A DNA stretch of 64,000 nt from Sindora glabra (lineage: Eukaryota > Streptophyta > Magnoliopsida > Fabales > Fabaceae), in contig CM035236.1 in NCBI GenBank assembly GCA_020226215.1, forward strand, positions 58,137,809 to 58,201,808. Direction: 5' to 3'. A model generated the notes under the pieces. The model was not told the origin of the DNA. It saw only the letters and a program-made list of their open reading frames with translations, and made no database searches. The position numbers and the translations under genes are program-made. Shown in pieces: positions 1-9,423 of the stretch; the stretch's first letter is position 1, and each line of letters opens with the position of its first letter.

Positions 1-1636
1 TGGTCTAATTTTAAAGTAAGTTTACTAGTAATGTTAATGTTGGTTGCATGTTTTGAAATTCATGTATTTCCCTAATTTAAATGATTAATGTTTTCACTTT
101 ACCAAGTTTGAAGTAAGTTTAATTGTTTATAGATCTTAAGAAGGTCCAATCTTGAGAAATGTATTGTATTATGTTTTAAGCTTTAGTGATTAACAAGTTA
201 GATAACTTCAGTTGTTATCTTGAAATATTTATTGTAGCATATTGTATGAATTAGCAATTGTTATTATTTGTATGCTACAAGAAATTATTGTTAAAATGAT
301 TTTGTAAAAAAAAGTTTGGTACTATTATTATGAATATCAATGTTGAAGTTTTAAAAACTTCTAAAGAAATAAATTATTTTGATCAATCATATAAGAAATA
401 AATTTGATTTTATTTCTTATAATTATTAATGTGCTTAATTGGTAAAAGCTAATATATATATATTTGCACAAGTACTTGTGTCTTTGTACTCGTATTAGAT
501 AATGTAATTGCACAAATAATTGTACTTTGATAATTGATTTGTCATGACAATGCTAAGGATATTTCGAGATATGATTATTATTTTGTTGAAAAGAACATTA
601 TTTTAATAAAATTTGGTATAGTGATCTCATTATAGAGATAGTTAATAAAGATCTCATTATAAATTTAACTATAGCTATCTTTTTTAAAGATGTTAAATTG
701 TTTCATTAGAAACTTAGATAATCTTTTTAGGGAGGTGATAGCCTCACTTTTTGAGCTCAGTTAGCTACCTTTTCCTCTCGGACATTAAGGCCCATTGGCT
801 AAAAGGTTACATCTTATTAACTTTATCTTAGCAAAACGAAGACACTCTTGGATCTTCTCAATTCATCTTTCAACTTCATTGGTGATTTTTGAGAGAAAGA
901 TTGCAAGAATAATCTTTACACAATAGTATAGGAGAATTGCTTAGTCATATTATAAGTGTAACTACATATTCACATTCTTATAATTATATTAATGAAGTAA
1001 TTGACTCATGTAATAATAGATGTACAATATACTATCATCCATAGTTCTAAATTTAATGTTTCATTTAACCTAATCATGTTATGAGGTAAATTTATTGAAC
1101 TATGATATTTTGTGGTTACTAAAGTTGTTATTGAGTTAAAAGTTATTTTTATTAAATTATTTTAAAAAAATTAATAAAATTCAATTAATATTGCCTTAAT
1201 GGAAGAATAATTTTATTTATTTTTGGACTAACACTAATTGAATTTTTTATTTTTATTAAAATTGAATTAACATGTAGCTCAATGTAGTAACTTGAATTAT
1301 ATTTAAGGAATCTATTGAGTTTTAATTTACCTATAGGGTAAACTATTTTATTAATATGATTGGATTTGTTAAGGAAAAATTGGTGTATAGCTTGTTATTC
1401 AGCCTATGATGGGTGAACTTAGTTAGGATTTACTAATATAAAGCTAGATTTACTAATATAAAGCTAGATTTTTGCTCCATATATGAAGCTATTGATAGTT
1501 TACCCTATTGGAGCTATCATGTGTTGTTAAATGTAAATAAAGAGAAAACCTAAATCTATTAGTATACAATTATATACAATTAATTTATTTTAAATATTAT
1601 TGTAAGTAAATTTAAAGGTAAATAATCTTAATTTAA
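1..1636. repeat. AT-rich flank, probably LTR sequence of an unidentified retrotransposon
   Basis: No gene is visible. The stretch ends directly at a canonical primer-binding site (1639-1650), the position an LTR should occupy, so it may be an LTR reading on the plus strand. It does not resemble the LTR remnant at 4992-5095, and I could not define its left end. A perfect 20-bp tandem duplication lies at 1428-1447 and 1448-1467. The segment around 720-960 is less AT-rich and looks like an LTR R-U5 region. Its identity is inference. Confidence 0.35.
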
Positions 1637-2047
1637 GTTGGTATCAGAGCCCTCACATTGAGGGACTTTACTTTTGCATTCTAATTCTTTTTCTCCTATA
1701 CTGAGTCACTAATCACAAATATATTTCGAGCACTTTCAAACCACCAAAAATATTTTTCCCTCCTTTTTTAACACAAACCCATTCTCTAGACCACCAAATT
1801 TTTCCTTGCACAAAAACATTTTCTAGTCCGAACAAATCACCACAGCACATAGATCTGATTGCTTTGATTCATGGAGTAGCATTTCAATTTTTCCAAAACC
1901 ACCACCAGAATCAGTATCGTCGGTGAATTTTCGGCCACCGTAACTAGCGCATGTCATTAACACGCCACCTCCAGACGTGTGTGGCTTCCACGCGCCACCA
2001 TCCCAGACGCGCGTGTAATACATGTGTCCCTGTAAGCTGATCACCAC
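1637..2047 (+). repeat. Left arm of an inverted repeat: copia PBS plus 5' leader
   Basis: This stretch is a close reverse-complement copy of 4583-4991. Both arms contain the PBS, the run CTCACATTGAGGGACT, and about 400 bp of untranslated leader. The arms diverge abruptly past about 2047 and 4583. The left arm keeps the canonical PBS, whereas the right arm's PBS is mutated. Because the two leaders face each other, the intervening 2041-4583 belongs to one element only, and the left arm is a second, oppositely oriented 5' end. Confidence 0.85.
1639..1650 (+). other. Primer-binding site for initiator tRNA-Met (retrotransposon PBS)
   Basis: The 12 bases TGGTATCAGAGC match the classic plant LTR-retrotransposon primer site complementary to the 3' end of initiator tRNA-Met. 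It reads on the plus strand, opposite to the copia coding region just downstream. A mutated partner on the minus strand is at 4978-4989. Confidence 0.85.
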
Positions 2048-4356
2048 AAAACCTCAAATATGGAAATAGATTCTCTAGAAGAAGAAAAGAAATAAGAAGT
2101 TTTGAAAAAGCTAACATCAGTAGATATAAAATATTTCTTTAAATTTGGAGAATAACACTTGTACCCTTTTTGTAGTCTTGAGTAACCCACAAAGACACAT
2201 TTTATCGAACGAGCTGATAATTTATCTTTGCTTGGAGTAAGATCATGAACAAAATAAGTGGACTTAAAAACACAAGGAGAAAGCTTATACAAAGATTCAT
2301 TAGGGTACACTAAAGAATAAGGAATTATATTTTCTAAAATAGATGAAGGCATGTGATTAATTAAATAACAAGCTGTTAAGATAGCATCACCCAAAAAATG
2401 AAATGGAATATTAGCATGTAATAATAGATCTCGTGCAACTTCAACTAAATGACGATTTTTTCTTTCAGCAACTCCATTTTGTTGTAGGGTGTGAGGACAT
2501 GTTGATTGATGAATAATGCCTTGTGATAACATGAAAGAGGTAAAAGATGCAGAAAAATATTCACGAGCATTATCACTACGAAGTATTTGTATAGGTATTC
2601 CAAATTAGGTACGAATCTAAAAAATAAAGGATTTAAAAATTGAAAATAATTCAGAACGATCTTTCATCAAATAGAACCAAATACATCGAGAATAATCATC
2701 AATAAAAGTTACAAAATACCGAAAACCTAAAATAGTACTGACACGACTAGGACCCTATACATCATAATGAATTAAAGAAAACAAAGACTTAGCTTAACTA
2801 GTGATTTTAATAGAGAAAGAACTACGGATATGTTTACCGAGTTGGCATGACTCACACTATAAAGACTTCAATTTTGAAAGATTTAGAACCATTCTCTGTA
2901 ATTTTGAAAAACTTGGATGACCCAAAATACAGTGAATTAATTCTAGAGACTCTGCAGCAATACAAGTAATTGATGATGTTGGTTGAATGTAATATAGGCC
3001 TCTTGACTCACATTCGGTACTAATCATCTTCCCCGTACCCCGATCCTGTATAAAAAAAGAATTAGAAAAGAATGTTATAGAATAATTAAGAGTTCGGGTA
3101 AATTGACTGATAGAAATTAAGTTGAAGTGAGAATTGGGCATGTAAAGAACATATTGTAAATTTAGTGAAGACAGAGGTTTAGCTTGACCAATACCATGAG
3201 CGGATGTTTTAGAACCATTAGCTAATGTAATTGAAGGAAGCGATTTAGCAGTGCAATCAAGATGGGTAAAAAGAAATTGATTACCAGATATATGATCAAA
3301 AGCTCCTGAGTCAAGAATCTAATGATCATGAGATGCAAAATGAGATAAGCAAGCAATAGAATTACCCGAGTCTACAAGGGATGAAGAATGCGTTTGTTCT
3401 TGTTTGGATGCCTTGTATTGAAGAAACTGTTCTTTCAAGAATTCTTGATATTTTGGATAAAAAAAGAGGGAAGATTGATTAGTTAATTCAAAACCAGATT
3501 GAACTACATTGGTAGAACCAGATTGAACCACATTAGCTGATCGAGGAGGTCGGCCATGTAAAGCAAAATATCTATCTTGGGTATGTCCTGGCTTATGACA
3601 ATAAGTGCATTGACGTCGATTGCCCCGACCACCACCATTACGTCCTCCTCTATTATTGCATCCACCACTTCGTCCCTTTCCATGATCACTAGCATGTATC
3701 ACTAAGATAGAATTTTCAATATTATTAGGAATGGTCGAAGTGGATAATCGTAACAGACGGTTGATTAACACTTCCATTGTAGGAACCTCGGTATTGCCCA
3801 ATGTCTGTTGAGGAAAGGTGTCAAGGTCAGAGTTTAAACCAACAAGAATAAAAACTATAAGAAACTTATCTTGTTGTTTCTCTTGCTCTTTAATATCAGT
3901 AGTAATAGGCAAAAGTTTCTTGTATTGAGCTATTGTTGCTTTGGCAATAGTAACATAAGAGAATAAATCTGACTCTTGTTTTAAATCCTTCAATCTGGTC
4001 ACAACTTCATACAGTTGTTGAATATCATTGGAGTAGAGATTCTTGGCTTGCTCCCAAAAAGTGTAACAAGTGTCATATGGTTGAAAAATAGGCAACAAGC
4101 TAGGATCAACAGATTGCCACAGTATCGCACATAATTGTGCATCAATCATGCTCCACTTGCGCTGTTTATCAACTGAAACATCTTTAATTTTTGTAATCAA
4201 GTATTCAAAATATCCTTGCCCTTTAAACCATAATAAAACAGAAGCACTCCATTAGGAATAGTTAAAACTATTCAATTTTGCAGAAGTAATTGTTGAAGTA
4301 CTAGAGAATGCAGAGGAAAAGATACTGCCAGAATTATTTAATTTAGAGGTAGACAT
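2041..4356 (-). pseudogene. Ty1/copia gag-protease-integrase polyprotein, truncated before reverse transcriptase
   Basis: One reading frame runs from an ATG at 4356 down to about 2041, broken only by in-frame stops (for example near 4253, 3318 and 2857) and not by frameshifts. In order it shows Gag; a CCHC zinc knuckle near 3570-3610 (CTYCHKPGHTQDRY, last Cys lost); the aspartic protease motif LDSGA near 3300; the GAG-preintegrase HHCC zinc site (LGHPSFSKL, then CESCQLGKH); and an integrase core with FIDDYSR, LRSDNAREY and NGVAERKN supplying D, D and E. The copia order, integrase before RT, fits. RT and RNase H are absent: the frame ends where the inverted leader copy begins. The element is dead. 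Family placement is firm; the lineage within copia was not determined. Confidence 0.9.
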
Positions 4357-4582
4357 GATAGAGGATAAAAGAAAAGGAAGCCACTGATTAAGAAGGGTAG
4401 AAAGAGAGGTAGGGAAAGGGTGTTGTTTGGTTTGCTATCTATGGTTTAGTGCTGTTTGGTTTGCTATCTAGTTCTGTTCTGATCCTTCATGTTTTTTTTT
4501 TAATGGCTAGTACTTAACAAAGAAAAAGGAATATGGTGATTGAGGTTGGCAAAAGAAGAACACGGATGGAATCGGGAAGAGG

Positions 4583-4991
4583 CGGTGATCAGCTTACGGG
4601 GGCGCGTGTATTACACGTGCATCTGGGAAGGTGGTGCGTGGAAGCCACGCATGTCTAGAGGTGGCGTGTTAATGACACGCGTTAGTTACAATGGCCAAAA
4701 ATTCACCGACGATACTGATTCTGGTGGTAGTTTTGGAAAAATTGAAGTGCTACTCCGTGAATCAAAACAATTAAATCTGGGTGCTATGGTGATTTGTTTG
4801 GACAAGAAAATGTTTCTGTGCAGGGAAAATTTTGGTGGTTTGGAGGATGGGTCTGTGTTAAAAAGGAGGGAAAAATATTTTTGGTGGTTTGAAAGTGCTG
4901 GAAATATATTTGTGATTAGTGACTCAGTATAGGAGAAAAAGAATTAGAATGCAGAAGTAGAGTCCCTCAATGTGAGGGCTCTAATATCAAC
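4583..4991 (-). repeat. Right arm of the inverted repeat: PBS and 5' leader of the minus-strand copia element
   Basis: This is the untranslated leader of the copia element whose Gag starts at 4356, and it mirrors 1637-2047. The opposite (plus) strand carries an open frame at 4540-4932 (130 codons), part of which stays open in the other arm (2047-1823 minus, 74 codons). The frame starts inside the leader and is antisense to the element. It has no recognisable domain, so I do not call it a gene. Confidence 0.8.
4978..4989 (-). other. Degenerate primer-binding site of the minus-strand copia element
   Basis: Read on the minus strand this is TGATATTAGAGC, two transitions from the initiator-tRNA-Met site TGGTATCAGAGC. 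It lies immediately downstream of the LTR remnant and marks the start of the internal region. Confidence 0.75.
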
Positions 4992-5095
4992 TTGAAATTA
5001 TTGGAATGAATGGCTTAAGAAAATTATCTCAGCCTTGCTTCTTTATATAGAAAAATTACAATCAATACATTTTAATACTAGAGAATAAAATCCTA
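4992..5095 (-). repeat. 3' portion of the copia 5' LTR (R-U5), truncated
   Basis: On the minus strand this roughly 100-bp stretch precedes the PBS and contains a TATA-like CTATATAAAG (plus coordinates 5041-5050), followed by a short U5-like segment ending in CA. Upstream on the minus strand it gives way to SEC23-like coding sequence at about 5096, so the LTR is cut short there. The exact junction is uncertain. Confidence 0.55.
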
Positions 5096-5780
5096 GAATT
5101 ATGCCTAAGAATGCTTCCCAAAAGCGGGGGACCCTTCTGAGATGGAACAAGAGTTCTGGCAATAAAGAGAGTNNNNNNNNNNNNNNNNNNNNNNNNNNNN
5201 NNNNNNNNNNNNNNNNNNNNNNNNNNNNNNNNNNNNNNNNNNNNNNNNNNNNNNNNNNNNNNNNNNNNNNNNNNNNNNNNNNNNNNNNNNNNNNNNNNNN
5301 NNNNNNNNNNNNNNNNNNNNNNNNNNNNNNNNNNNNNNNNNNNNNNNNNNNNNNNNNNNACACTATCCACGGTTGGTAATCTGACGGTAATCACTCTTGA
5401 TGTCTCCCCTAGTCTCCATGGACAATGCAAAGCTTTGTCTTTCTTCAACGCTTAGCATTTCTATAGCAAGAGCACTGTCATTCTTAAAGGTTTCATGACT
5501 GTCCGTATGTGCCTCCTGGAGGGCCTACTATTTGACTTGACTATAATATATTATCAGAACAACGAATCTCCAACAATCCATGGAAACCCGCAGCCCTACT
5601 AGATGCCCTCTGAAAGTTAACACCAAATGCCTCTCCAAAGTCGTCATGGAGAATCAAAACACCCCCATAAACTTTTGCGAGAGGTTGCAAAACAGGCACT
5701 CTTACCGGGCATGTTCCGGCACAGAGTATATCAACCATTGTATTGCGTCGATGAGCCTCACGACCTAGATTCTCCATCTA
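5096..5780 (-). pseudogene. SEC23-like (COPII vesicle coat) gene fragment, pseudogene
   Basis: On the minus strand the translation contains VDILCAGTCPVRVPVLQPLA and a downstream GG-x-L-x-LHDDFGEAFGVN stretch (5777-5543), typical of the SEC23/24 trunk of plant SEC23-like proteins. A stop (5541-5543) and a shift near 5515 follow, then ETFKNDSALAIEMLSVEE in another frame (5510-5400). Next comes an apparent deletion of about 20 residues, then RVITVRLPTVDS (to about 5362), the N gap, and LSLLPELLFHLRR (5172-5130). An extra C in a C run near 5125 shifts the frame into GPPLLGSILRH. No intron is visible in the part seen. Intact SEC23 is a coat subunit and Sar1 GTPase activator in ER-to-Golgi transport; this copy cannot encode it. 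It sits between the copia LTR remnant and mitochondrial DNA, and how it arrived is unclear. Identification rests on remembered family sequence. Confidence 0.8.
5173..5359. other. Assembly gap (187 N)
   Basis: A run of 187 undetermined bases. The flanking SEC23-like sequence is collinear across it: from my knowledge of plant SEC23-like proteins about 62-65 codons are expected between the two flanks, which is close to 187 bases. The gap size therefore looks realistic rather than arbitrary. Confidence 0.95.
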
Positions 5781-7521
5781 CATTTTATTTTGAAAAGTTC
5801 TGTTAGGTTCTTAGTAGCAGCAGCTTCACCTTCTCAATCCCATCTCCAACTTACGGGTTAGGGGGAAGGAGAAGTGAGGGCTCAACTCTTACACCAGGGG
5901 AGCGGCGGGAGATGCCAAATCTTGAAAGTGTGTCGTGAGTGCTTGGGAGTAAACTAAGTAAGCTAAACGCCCTAGCTTAATTACCGCTATCTTATCTATA
6001 TAAAGAGTCATCTCATCCCATAGAAAGCGCTAGGACCCTGCAGTACGTACCATTCAAACTGAAACTATTTAGTGAGACTTCGGAAGAAAGGAATCTCGTG
6101 CCGTGCGTTAGTTAAAATTCCCGTTGGTCTGAAGCCACTTCGTCCATCCTGCACATTGATATTGAATTTCTCGCCTTCCCCCTCTCTGCTTTTCGCACTT
6201 CTACAACGTAGCCTAAAGCAGCTTAATGGTCTCACCTCTTTCTGCCCCATACTAAGACAGCAAGCTCCATGCCTTATTATAGCAAGAAAGTGGTAAACCC
6301 CCCATATGGTTAGTGGGCGGTGCAGATAAACGCTTGTGCCTTCGATCCTTCTTTCTTTCAGTCTTCATTCCCAACGGGACCGCTGCGCCCCTTTCATCCA
6401 AGGGCTCCATAAAGCCTTTTAACGACCGACCTCAGACTACCCAACCGGGAGTTTCAAAGCTCAAATGCGAGATAGAATCCTAGTCATAGAATGAATTTCC
6501 CACTCCTCCAGAAAGGCTTTTCAGCTCATAGCGGTTGGCCCTAGCTCAAAAGGAAGAGTTAGCTTATCCGGACCGGGCTTTGAGGAATTTCTCCCCAAAA
6601 AGGAGCACATCTACAGGCCTTTCACAATCCCTCTGCGTGTGATTGCTCATTTCAAAGATTTGAGGCGCCCTATCTGGCATAGCATTTCCTGCCCCAAAAG
6701 CGGGTGCTCTGAGGAGCGGTTCCTTAGCCCACAAGCACAAATCCTCGACGCGAAATATAATCCCAAAGTACTCCAAAGACTCAAATATAGTAAATCAAGA
6801 AGGTGGTAAGATCCTTGTAGAGTTCCCCAACAACATAAAGCTTGGGAAGCTCGGACCCGGTCAAGATCCAAACAACAAGGAGCACTCAACTACTAGTCTA
6901 GTCTAGTAGTTTTTTTTTCTATTAGTTGCAATGCGAACAAGCGTTTACTTATGAGATTAGTTGAGTAGGCTTGCGTTAGTTATTTGCTATAAGATAGCTA
7001 ATTTTAGGGCTTTCGACATAAAAAAGCCTATCCGGCTTGGCTTCGCTATCGCTCATGACTTGTGTTGTAGTCGTAGTCTTGTAGTTGGCCCGGAATGCCT
7101 TTGTAGTCTTTCTAATGCCTTCTTCCTTCATTTATTTGATTTTAGTTGCGGTAGCTTCCGCGCTAGCAAGATACGGACAGCGAAGCCAAAGCAATACTAA
7201 ACAAGCGAGAAAATCCCTATATATTCTATTAGTCAAGCCTAAACAAGCAAAAATACTTCTAACCTCATGCTAGCGAGCAAGAAAGATTGATGTTGTGTGC
7301 TAACGCCGAGCTTGAGCGCTAGCGCATCAATCCCGTTCTTCTTGCTTTTTCAATCCCATTCTTGTTTCCTTAGTTTCACACTAAGCTCTTCGAACCTTAG
7401 CACAAGTAAGTGATAAAAACCTTATTGAAAATGAAAGCGCTTACCGAGGAAGGAAAGGGGAGAACAGGTTGGTTCGAGGATCCATTGGTCAAAGGAAAAG
7501 GGAGGTCCTAATTTCGGGACG

Positions 7522-7555
7522 GAGCCATATGATGCGAGAGTGTCACGTATGGTTC
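7522..7555 (+). ncRNA. Group II intron domain V (3' end of the last nad1 intron)
   Basis: The 34-base stem-loop begins GAGCC and ends GGTTC, with the internal AGAG tetraloop region between pairing arms. This is the conserved catalytic domain V of group II introns. It lies about 75 bases before the nad1 exon, leaving room for domain VI and the 3' splice site. The matR reading frame that many plants carry in this intron is not in the window. Confidence 0.85.
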
Positions 7556-7628
7556 CTTTGAGAAGGGTGTGATACCACCACTTATCAGGCTTGACGAGCG
7601 GTCCACGGAGTTGTATCCCTACTCACTT

Positions 7629-7886
7629 GGTCTATGCACATCGCTCTCTCCAGGAGGTTGGCTGCCTATCCTAGATCTTCCCATTTTCAAGAAGATCCCG
7701 GGCTCGATCTGGTTTAGTATCAAGGTGATTCTGTTTCTGTTTCTATATATATGGGTCCGCGCAGCATTTCCACGATATCGTTATGATCAATTAATGGGAC
7801 TTGGCCGGAAAGTGTTCTTGCCTCTATCATTAGCTCGGGTAGTCGCCGTTTCTGGTGTTTCAGTCACCTTTCCATGGCTCCCTTAA
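7629..7886 (+). pseudogene. nad1: Last exon of mitochondrial nad1 (complex I subunit 1), nuclear copy
   Basis: The frame ending in TAA at 7884-7886 contains GGWLPILDLPIFKKIPGSIW and WVRAAFPRYRYDQLMGLG, the C-terminal part of plant mitochondrial NADH dehydrogenase subunit 1, a proton-pumping membrane subunit of complex I. Only this exon is present. The other exons, which plants join partly by trans-splicing, are absent. Apparently genomic (unedited) codons such as the Pro in SLSPGG, and the adjoining intron, show that it derives from DNA and not from a processed transcript. A few residues differ from the usual sequence (FPWLP at the end where FQWLP is typical), consistent with drift after transfer. 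The exon start is estimated from family knowledge. Confidence 0.88.
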
Positions 7887-7900
7887 TTATGTGCTAGGAA

Positions 7901-9423
7901 TTTCCCTCCATAGTAATGGCAAATAAATGAATTTTTTTGCTTCGTGAAGAAAAACTTAAATGTATACAAGGGAACTATACTTATGGCAGATTCACATACT
8001 TTTCTTTCTAATTATATATATATTCCTCTCATAATAAAATAATTTTTTTATAAAATCCTAAAGATTTAGGTATTCAAAAACTTGCAAAATAGAGAAGATC
8101 TATGTATTTAAAAAATTGCAAAACAAATAAGGCACTTAAATGTTTAAGTTAATATGAGTAGGAGAATGTAAAGCATAAGAAAAAATTAGCTTGTATCAGA
8201 TAGGTTGAGTAATAAGGGGTATCTCTATATATAAATTATGGATATGGTGCTAAATGGTATATTTGTAGTACCAATGTCATTTGTCCCTTCCTTTCATCAT
8301 TTTTAAAGAGGAAGTTTCTATGCCTAAATTGATATAATAATAAATTACTTAAACTATGGTTTCAAGTCAAGTTTAATTGCTTACTTTTAGACCATTTTGT
8401 TAGTTGACGAATCCTATTTTGTTAGGAACATCCCATAAAACATATGAATAAATGTTTAATTAGCTAATAATTCTATCCTAGGAAGGATTCACCTGAATAT
8501 CCTCAAAAGATTTATTTATGGCTATTACAACATTGTTGGCCATTTGAGTTTGATTTAAGGTTGAAGTAACTATTTAGGCTAAGAAATAACTAAGGGATCT
8601 GCTTAGGTGTCGAAGAACTAGTTTGGACTTCATATAATTAAGGGATTTACTCGGGTGCTATCTTGACCAAAATTTAGACCATCATTACTAATATAAAGAA
8701 ATTGATTGGACACTTTTACTAGCCTCTCTAAACTAAACTAATTTATAAAAATCGATTGCATTTTTTATGCAAAAATCATGAAGTTAAAGAATTCATTAAG
8801 TTTTTTTTTAAGTCTAATAAGGTTTGATCTTATAAATATGTTTCAATGAAAATAATAGTTAAAACTAATAGATAGAACCTTATAAAATCTTATTTGAAAG
8901 TTAAAAGCGTTGAAATTCTTTTCCTTTTTCTTTTGTTCTAAAGAAAACTATGAAATTTATATATAATAATTTCTTTTGAAATCATGATCTTAATTAGATA
9001 AAAGAAGTTTACTTTTTTGAATGGGAAATAGTTGAAGTTTAATGTATTTAAAAAATAAGAATTATCAATGAAGCAATTTTAGAAAAATACTTTTTCATTA
9101 GAAAATAAGTGTTATTCCTTCAGCAAGATCTTAAATAAATAGTTTTTTAAACAACTTATTTCAAGATCAAATAACAAAATATGGAAGGTTTTTCTTGAAA
9201 AAAACTTCTTAAGAAACAAGAAAGGCAATTTAGAAGACAACCTTCTAAAAACTAAATGGTATTTTTATTTCAGAAGTAAAATCTATGAAGCAAATACAAT
9301 AGAATAGGATCAAGTTAGTAATACTCAAAAAATTAGAAGATTCCATCCAAAAAATACTTTGGAGATAACGATACCTATGAATTGATGAAAATCAATTTCC
9401 TTCTCTTTTCCTTCAAAATATCA
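7901..9423. other. AT-rich intergenic sequence, no gene
   Basis: No coding capacity is visible. Around 8585-8690 a phrase like GGATCTGCTTAGGTGTCG recurs in a form also seen at 24835-24890, suggesting both stretches derive from the same class of old LTR sequence. Confidence 0.5.

Larger units (their letters stand above)
5790..7900 (+). other. Nuclear insertion of mitochondrial DNA (NUMT)
   Basis: This block is clearly richer in G+C than its flanks and has the texture of plant mitochondrial intergenic DNA. Its right end is securely mitochondrial: group II intron domain V at 7522-7555 and the terminal nad1 exon ending at 7886. I recognise no other mitochondrial gene or tRNA in 5790-7440; several open frames there (for example 6564-6889 minus and 6961-7273 plus) have no recognisable product. 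AT-rich nuclear sequence resumes at about 7900-7950. The left boundary beside the SEC23-like fragment is uncertain. An assembly chimera is the main alternative. Confidence 0.75.

Noticed and set aside
4992..5172. Reading the entire 4992-5172 stretch as a copia LTR
   Set aside because: The part 5096-5172 translates on the minus strand to LSLLPELLFHLRR and GPPLLGSILRH, which fits the SEC23-like protein better. Only 4992-5095 is kept as LTR.
5043..5448. Open frames running through the N gap on both strands
   Set aside because: Their length comes mostly from undetermined bases. Only the minus-strand SEC23-like residues at the edges are meaningful, and these are reported as one pseudogene.
6065..7273. 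Several 60-80-codon open frames in the mitochondrial block
   Set aside because: They overlap in different frames and match no mitochondrial protein I recognise. Plant mitochondrial intergenic DNA often has such chance frames because of its higher GC content.
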